The position numbers were made by a program, and so were the translations under genes. DNA of 49,193 nt. Origin: Pseudomonadota bacterium. Lineage in GTDB: Bacteria; Pseudomonadota; Alphaproteobacteria; GCA-2731375. Positions 45,655 to 49,193 of the stretch are shown piece after piece; within the stretch, counting starts at the first letter, position 1, and each line of letters starts with the position of its first letter. The stretch covers positions 1 to 49,193 of the forward strand of contig JAQBYC010000023.1 in NCBI GenBank assembly GCA_027623205.1. Direction: 5' to 3'. Under the pieces are notes generated by a model. The model was given only the letters and a program-made list of their open reading frames with translations. It had not been told where the DNA came from and did no database searches.

Positions 45655-47100
45655 TTACCGGATCTGTTTCGGCAACCAAGTTGCCACTTCCGGGGCCCAG
45701 ATCAGCAGCGCCAGGACGAAAAGCTCGATAACAATGAAGGGCAGGGCCGATTTGACCACCTGGCCCAGGCTCACCTCGAATTGCGCGATGCCCTTCATGA
45801 CATAGAGCAAAAGCCCAAACGGCGGCGTCAGCAAGCTGATCTCCATGGTGATCAGCATCAGCACCATCAACCAGATCACGTCGATATTGAAGGCGGCTTG
45901 CAGGGATTGGGAGCCGAGTAGGAAAAACGGCAGGGTCAGCAGCAACATACTGACCTGATCCATGAAGGCGCCCAGAAACAACAGCACGGCCATCATGGCG
46001 ATCACCACCATAATCGGCGTCAGATCCAATTGAGTGATTTGCCGCAACAATCCGTCCGTCGCACCGGAATTCGCCAACGCCTGGCTGAACACCAATGACC
46101 CGGCGATGATAAACAGGATCATGGTGTTGATCTTGGCGGTTTCCAGCAGGGATCTGGCGACCTCCCGCCAGGTGAAGTCAGCCCCTTCGATGCCGGAAAT
46201 ACGGATCACGGTCTTGAACAGACGGAAAAAATAGCAGATCGCCAGGGCCGCGAGACAGCCCAGTGCGGCCGCCTCGGTGGGCGCCGCGATCTTGAAGAAG
46301 ATACTGCCCACCACGATCACGAATATCACCAGCAACGGCAGGATATAGAAGAAGAACGGCAGCACCCGGTTCAGACTGTGACGGAAACGGCCCTTGTAGG
46401 AGGCGCCGGCGATTTGCCGCCCGCCCAGATGCAGGGAAATTGTCAGCGGTCTATCCATGTCGCCATGGTCCGGTACATAGGCCGGCGCCAGGGACGGATC
46501 GATTATGCAGCGCCCAACCACATAGGCGAAGAACAGCACCGCCATGAGCAGGCCCGGCACGATGCCGGCAATCAACAACTGCGCCACCGATTGTTCCGCC
46601 AGGCTGGCCAGCAGCACCGCCAATGCGGATGGCGGGATCAACATGGCAATGCCACCCACCGCCATGATCGGACCCATGGCGATGGACGGTTGATAACCGC
46701 GTTTGATCATGTCGGGCAGCAGGACCGAACCCAGGATCGCGGTATTGGCGATGGTGGAGCCTGACAGGGACGAAAATACCGTGCCGCCAATGATCGAAAC
46801 CACCGCCAGCCGGCCGGGTACCTTGGCGATCAACCGGTCGATGGCGCCGATGGCTCTGAACGCCACGCCGGTCTGCAGCAGGATTTCACCCATCAGCAGG
46901 AATAACGCGATTGGCGCCAGGGTAAATTTGATGGCGTTATGGAACTCTATCGGCATGAACAACAGGCCGATATCGCCGTTGATGAACAGAAAGGTACCCA
47001 GGATGTTCGCGGCGAAAAAGGCAAAGGCGACCGGCAGGCCCAGAAACATGAAGACGCAGACCGTACCGAGCAGAAGACCGAGTGCGAAATACCATTCCAT
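45655..47100 (-). CDS. dctM: TRAP transporter large permease (DctM-like)
   Basis: A 481-residue polytopic membrane protein of the TRAP (tripartite ATP-independent periplasmic) family, driving uptake of organic acids using an ion gradient. About twelve hydrophobic segments are visible. Family signs include GLPVAFAFFAANILG, IGGTVFSSLSGSTIANTAIL with the loop IKRGYQPSIAMGPIMAVGGI, MDQVSMLLLTLPFFL and TPPFGLLLYVMKGI. A soluble loop of about 45 residues interrupts the middle. It begins three bases after the DctQ stop. The order P, Q, M with the binding protein is standard. The substrate cannot be inferred from the permease. Confidence 0.93.
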   Translation of the reverse strand: MEWYFALGLLLGTVCVFMFLGLPVAFAFFAANILGTFLFINGDIGLLFMPIEFHNAIKFTLAPIALFLLMGEILLQTGVAFRAIGAIDRLIAKVPGRLAVVSIIGGTVFSSLSGSTIANTAILGSVLLPDMIKRGYQPSIAMGPIMAVGGIAMLIPPSALAVLLASLAEQSVAQLLIAGIVPGLLMAVLFFAYVVGRCIIDPSLAPAYVPDHGDMDRPLTISLHLGGRQIAGASYKGRFRHSLNRVLPFFFYILPLLVIFVIVVGSIFFKIAAPTEAAALGCLAALAICYFFRLFKTVIRISGIEGADFTWREVARSLLETAKINTMILFIIAGSLVFSQALANSGATDGLLRQITQLDLTPIMVVIAMMAVLLFLGAFMDQVSMLLLTLPFFLLGSQSLQAAFNIDVIWLMVLMLITMEISLLTPPFGLLLYVMKGIAQFEVSLGQVVKSALPFIVIELFVLALLIWAPEVATWLPKQIR

Positions 47101-47103
47101 GGC

Positions 47104-47646
47104 TCAGAACCCGGAACTGGTCGGAACGGTGCCGGTGTCCGCAGTCTCGGCCGCGCGGCGCATACGGAGCAGGAATTCGATGGCGAGTAGAAAGAATGAA
47201 CCGGCAAAGACCGCCAGCATATACCAGTTGGCGATGCGTAAATCCTTGTCAGGCAGGGTGCCGTCCGCGAATTCCGACAAGGTGGCGCGGGCGCCGTAAA
47301 CACAGAGCAGCAGGCACAGCAGGGCACCCGCCATATCGACTCCTTGTTCCAGGCGGATCGCCTGCCGCCTGGGCAGCGCGGCGACAATGACATCGACACG
47401 CACATGCGCGCCATTGTGCAGCACCCATGGCGCGCCTATGAAGACGCCGACATAAAGGGCATATTCGACGGCCTCGTAAAGCCACCAGATGTTGCCCCAC
47501 TGCATGCGGGTGAGCAGCAGGTTCAGCGGGATGAGCAGCGCGATCAAGCCGATCGATATGGCCACCAGGGCGGCCAGAAAAAATGTGACCTGATTGAACC
47601 CGGTCTCAAAGGCATCAATTCGCCGGCGCATAAAATCGTCTACCAT
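47104..47646 (-). CDS. dctQ: TRAP transporter small permease (DctQ-like)
   Basis: A 180-residue protein with four predicted transmembrane helices: VTFFLAALVAISIGLIALLI, YALYVGVFIGAPWVLHNGA, MAGALLCLLLCVYGARATL and WYMLAVFAGSFFLLAIEFLL. The segment GAPWVLHNGAHVRVDVI matches the GapxxLRxGxHxrVD pattern of DctQ. It pairs with DctM, and both are needed for transport. The start is ATG at 47644-47646 with a weak ribosome site. It is separated from the binding-protein gene by 179 bases holding repeat copy E. Confidence 0.9.
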   Translation of the reverse strand: MVDDFMRRRIDAFETGFNQVTFFLAALVAISIGLIALLIPLNLLLTRMQWGNIWWLYEAVEYALYVGVFIGAPWVLHNGAHVRVDVIVAALPRRQAIRLEQGVDMAGALLCLLLCVYGARATLSEFADGTLPDKDLRIANWYMLAVFAGSFFLLAIEFLLRMRRAAETADTGTVPTSSGF

Positions 47647-47692
47647 TTTGGCGTGAAGCGGCTAATCCATAACCGACGGGAACCGCCGACCA

Positions 47693-47795
47693 GAGCCCAT
47701 TTGATCCAAATGCGCTCAGAATCTTTAAAATAGAAAAATTGAACCAATCACTTAAGTCGCGTTCGCGACTCCAATTAATTGAAAATTGCTCCAGG
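47693..47795 (-). repeat. Dispersed hairpin repeat, copy E (between dctP and dctQ)
   Basis: It is on the strand opposite to copies A-C. Hairpin 1 pairs AGTCGC (47755-47760) with GCGACT (47765-47770) around GTTC; the stem has G-C to A-T changes relative to copy C but stays paired. Hairpin 2 (47693-47717) pairs GAGC and CATTTG with their complements around a GAT loop, with one mismatch. It is read in the sense direction of the TRAP operon and lies between the dctP stop and dctQ start, a place where hairpins can stabilise the upstream mRNA. Confidence 0.68.
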
Positions 47796-47825
47796 TGGCG
47801 ATCCCCAGCGTCATGGTGTCAGCCG

Positions 47826-48803
47826 CTATTTGGTGAACAGTTTTTGCAGTTTCGGACCATGCTCTGGACTGCGCGCCAGAACTTCATTCCAGCCCTCCGT
47901 CTTGGCCGCGCTGACCCATTTATCCCGTTCCGCGCCGCTCAATGCGATGGTCTTGACGCCATTGCTTTCAAACCAGGCTTTCTGTTTCTTGGCCAAGGCC
48001 TTGAAACCGTCGCTGGCCGGATCGGCCTGGCCTTCAAACATCAGACCAACCTTGTTCAACAGCCCCTGTTGCGCCTTGTCCAGGCTATTCCATTTTTCCA
48101 AATTGACCAGGGTATGCAGGGTGCCATCATAGAATCCGGGATCGACCCGATACTTGGTAACCTTGGCCCAGGCCGGGATCCAACCCATGAGCGGCCAGCC
48201 AAAGCCCTGTACCGTGTTGTTTTCCATATAGGTATAGACCTGCGCGATGGTCGAGGTTTGCACCGTCGCGCCCAGGGACTTGAAGAACGCGGTATAGACC
48301 GGAGACACTCTGATATTCATGCCCGTCAGGTCGGCGCCGGTAATCTTTTTGTTGGTATAGAGGTGAAAGGTGCCAAAGGTGTGGTGCCGGGCAATAAATT
48401 GCAGCCCCTTGGCGTTGAACAGTTTTTGCATATAGTCGATGCCGCCGTTCTGGCGCAGTTCGGGATAGCTGTAATCGGAAAACCGCAGGACTGGCGCCTC
48501 TGGCAGGACGTTGCCGAAATAGGCTTCGGTACAGCCCACCATGTCGTAGGCGCCTTTTGCCATTTTTTGGGTCAGGGTGAAGGGACTGCCTATGGCCGGC
48601 GCGCCGCCCACCATTTTGATCTGGATGATACCTTTCCCCTGCTTGTTGACTTCATTGACCACCGCCTCGAACGGTTTCGATACCGGACTGCCAATGGGGA
48701 AACAACTGGCCCCCGTCAAGGTGACTTCCGCCGCCTGGGCCGGCATCGCCATAAGCCCAAGGACCGCCGCCGCGGCAACGCGTGCTGCGCTTTTCCTGAA
48801 CAT
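47826..48803 (-). CDS. dctP: TRAP transporter substrate-binding protein (DctP-like)
   Basis: A 325-residue periplasmic binding protein. A signal peptide (MFRKSAARVAAAAVLGLMAM, cleavage near AQA-AEV) is followed by the DctP fold. Signs are the N-terminal VTLTGASCFPIGSPVSKPFE, and ADLTGMNIRVSPVYTAFFKS holding the arginine that usually binds the substrate carboxylate. A later segment, TYMENNTVQGFGWPLMG, and the C-terminal ALSGAERDKW are also family-like. The ATG at 48801-48803 has GGAGG upstream; the longer frame to 48959 has no signal. It is the first gene of the dctP-Q-M operon. It likely binds an organic acid, but the exact ligand is unknown. Confidence 0.9.
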   Translation of the reverse strand: MFRKSAARVAAAAVLGLMAMPAQAAEVTLTGASCFPIGSPVSKPFEAVVNEVNKQGKGIIQIKMVGGAPAIGSPFTLTQKMAKGAYDMVGCTEAYFGNVLPEAPVLRFSDYSYPELRQNGGIDYMQKLFNAKGLQFIARHHTFGTFHLYTNKKITGADLTGMNIRVSPVYTAFFKSLGATVQTSTIAQVYTYMENNTVQGFGWPLMGWIPAWAKVTKYRVDPGFYDGTLHTLVNLEKWNSLDKAQQGLLNKVGLMFEGQADPASDGFKALAKKQKAWFESNGVKTIALSGAERDKWVSAAKTEGWNEVLARSPEHGPKLQKLFTK

Positions 48804-49041
48804 ATCTCTCGGACCTCCCCGTCCATTTGTGTTGAGGTCCCTTGCGCGGGCCCCGCCCCGAGCATGCCTTTGTTGCATGCATCGCTGGCATTCTAACAAT
48901 ATTGCCACGCGCCGCACAGGCAATTTTCCCCTGCCAGGCCTGGCCGTCGATTTGGACACGCGGCCCTTGAAATTTACCGAGGGCCCGTCAATTCACTTTC
49001 CAGGCGCCGGGCGATTTGCTAAACCCTTGAATTCACAGCAC

Positions 49042-49131
49042 GGATGGGTGCCCGAGTGGTTGAAGGGACCGGTCTTGAAAACCGGCAGGCGTGAAAGCGT
49101 CTCGTGGGTTCGAATCCCACCCCATCCGCCA
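49042..49131 (+). tRNA. tRNA-Ser(UGA): tRNA-Ser (anticodon UGA)
   Basis: Ninety bases fold as a class II tRNA. The acceptor stem pairs GGATGGG (49042-49048) with CCCATCC (49121-49127), followed by G and an encoded CCA. The anticodon arm pairs CCGGT (49069-49073) with ACCGG (49081-49085), with the TGA anticodon at 49076-49078. A long variable arm (about 49089-49103) is typical of tRNA-Ser. The T-arm is GTGGG, TTCGAAT, CCCAC. It reads UCA and, by wobble, other UCN serine codons. Confidence 0.95.
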
Positions 49132-49193
49132 TTCTCGTGTCCGATACCGTCGAGTAGCGTCCAAAATCTTCGTTAAAACTGCAATAAAATCAG

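Noticed and set aside
41696-47795. CRISPR-like array from the repeated hairpins
   Set aside because: Copies are thousands of bases apart, differ in orientation and have no spacers or cas genes.

Overview
The window looks like a chromosomal segment of a GC-rich alphaproteobacterium, most likely of the Rhodospirillales type. The evidence is the block DsbA-like thioredoxin, M48 protease with TPRs, class I aminotransferase, RNase E (rne), AMIN/Amidase_3 amidase, PBP1A (mrcA) and RF2 (prfB) at about 6.5-21.8 kb, an order I know from alphaproteobacteria. RNase E also carries the long acidic insertion in its S1 domain that is usual there. No phage, insertion sequence, CRISPR array or plasmid gene is visible. 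The only RNA gene is a tRNA-Ser(UGA) at the right edge.

Layout. 0-6.5 kb: a membrane-protein gene cut by the left edge, an acyl-CoA synthetase, a class II aldolase, an SDR-Gfo/Idh/MocA gene pair, and an aldo/keto reductase decayed into a pseudogene. 6.5-21.8 kb: the housekeeping block above, with glycerol kinase, a gamma-glutamyltranspeptidase-like lipoprotein without an obvious nucleophile, and a shortened pirin placed inside it. prfB has the autoregulatory +1 frameshift site. 22-25.3 kb: a bactofilin gene overlapping a membrane-anchored M23 endopeptidase gene, then a degenerate receiver-domain protein. 25.4-43.9 kb: a catabolic region rich in CoA and flavin enzymes (SDR, epimerase, luciferase-like monooxygenase, APH-type kinase, nitroreductase, nitronate-monooxygenase-like enzyme, thiolase, FadB-type protein, TauD-type dioxygenase, enoyl-CoA hydratase, short hydroxyacyl-CoA dehydrogenase, acyl-CoA dehydrogenase). 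NudC, a YqaE/Pmp3 peptide, a flavodoxin-like protein, an HNH nuclease, an AlkA-type glycosylase and GluQ are mixed in. 43.9-48.8 kb: a DUF1186/SEC-C protein and a DctPQM TRAP transporter.

How the genes work together. The right half can import an organic acid (TRAP), activate and beta-oxidise acyl chains, and handle unusual substrates with flavin and Fe(II) oxygenases. The left half serves RNA decay, envelope growth and translation termination. The cell-wall genes (amidase, PBP1A, bactofilin plus M23 peptidase) lie within about 8 kb of one another.

The least explained structure is a dispersed intergenic repeat of about 100 bp. It is seen as three fuller and two partial copies (about 3.4, 30.3, 38.0, 41.7 and 47.7 kb), on both strands. 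It carries two hairpins whose stems stay paired although their bases differ between copies. One copy lies between the TRAP binding-protein gene and its permease genes, and another supplies the stop codon of a flavoprotein gene.
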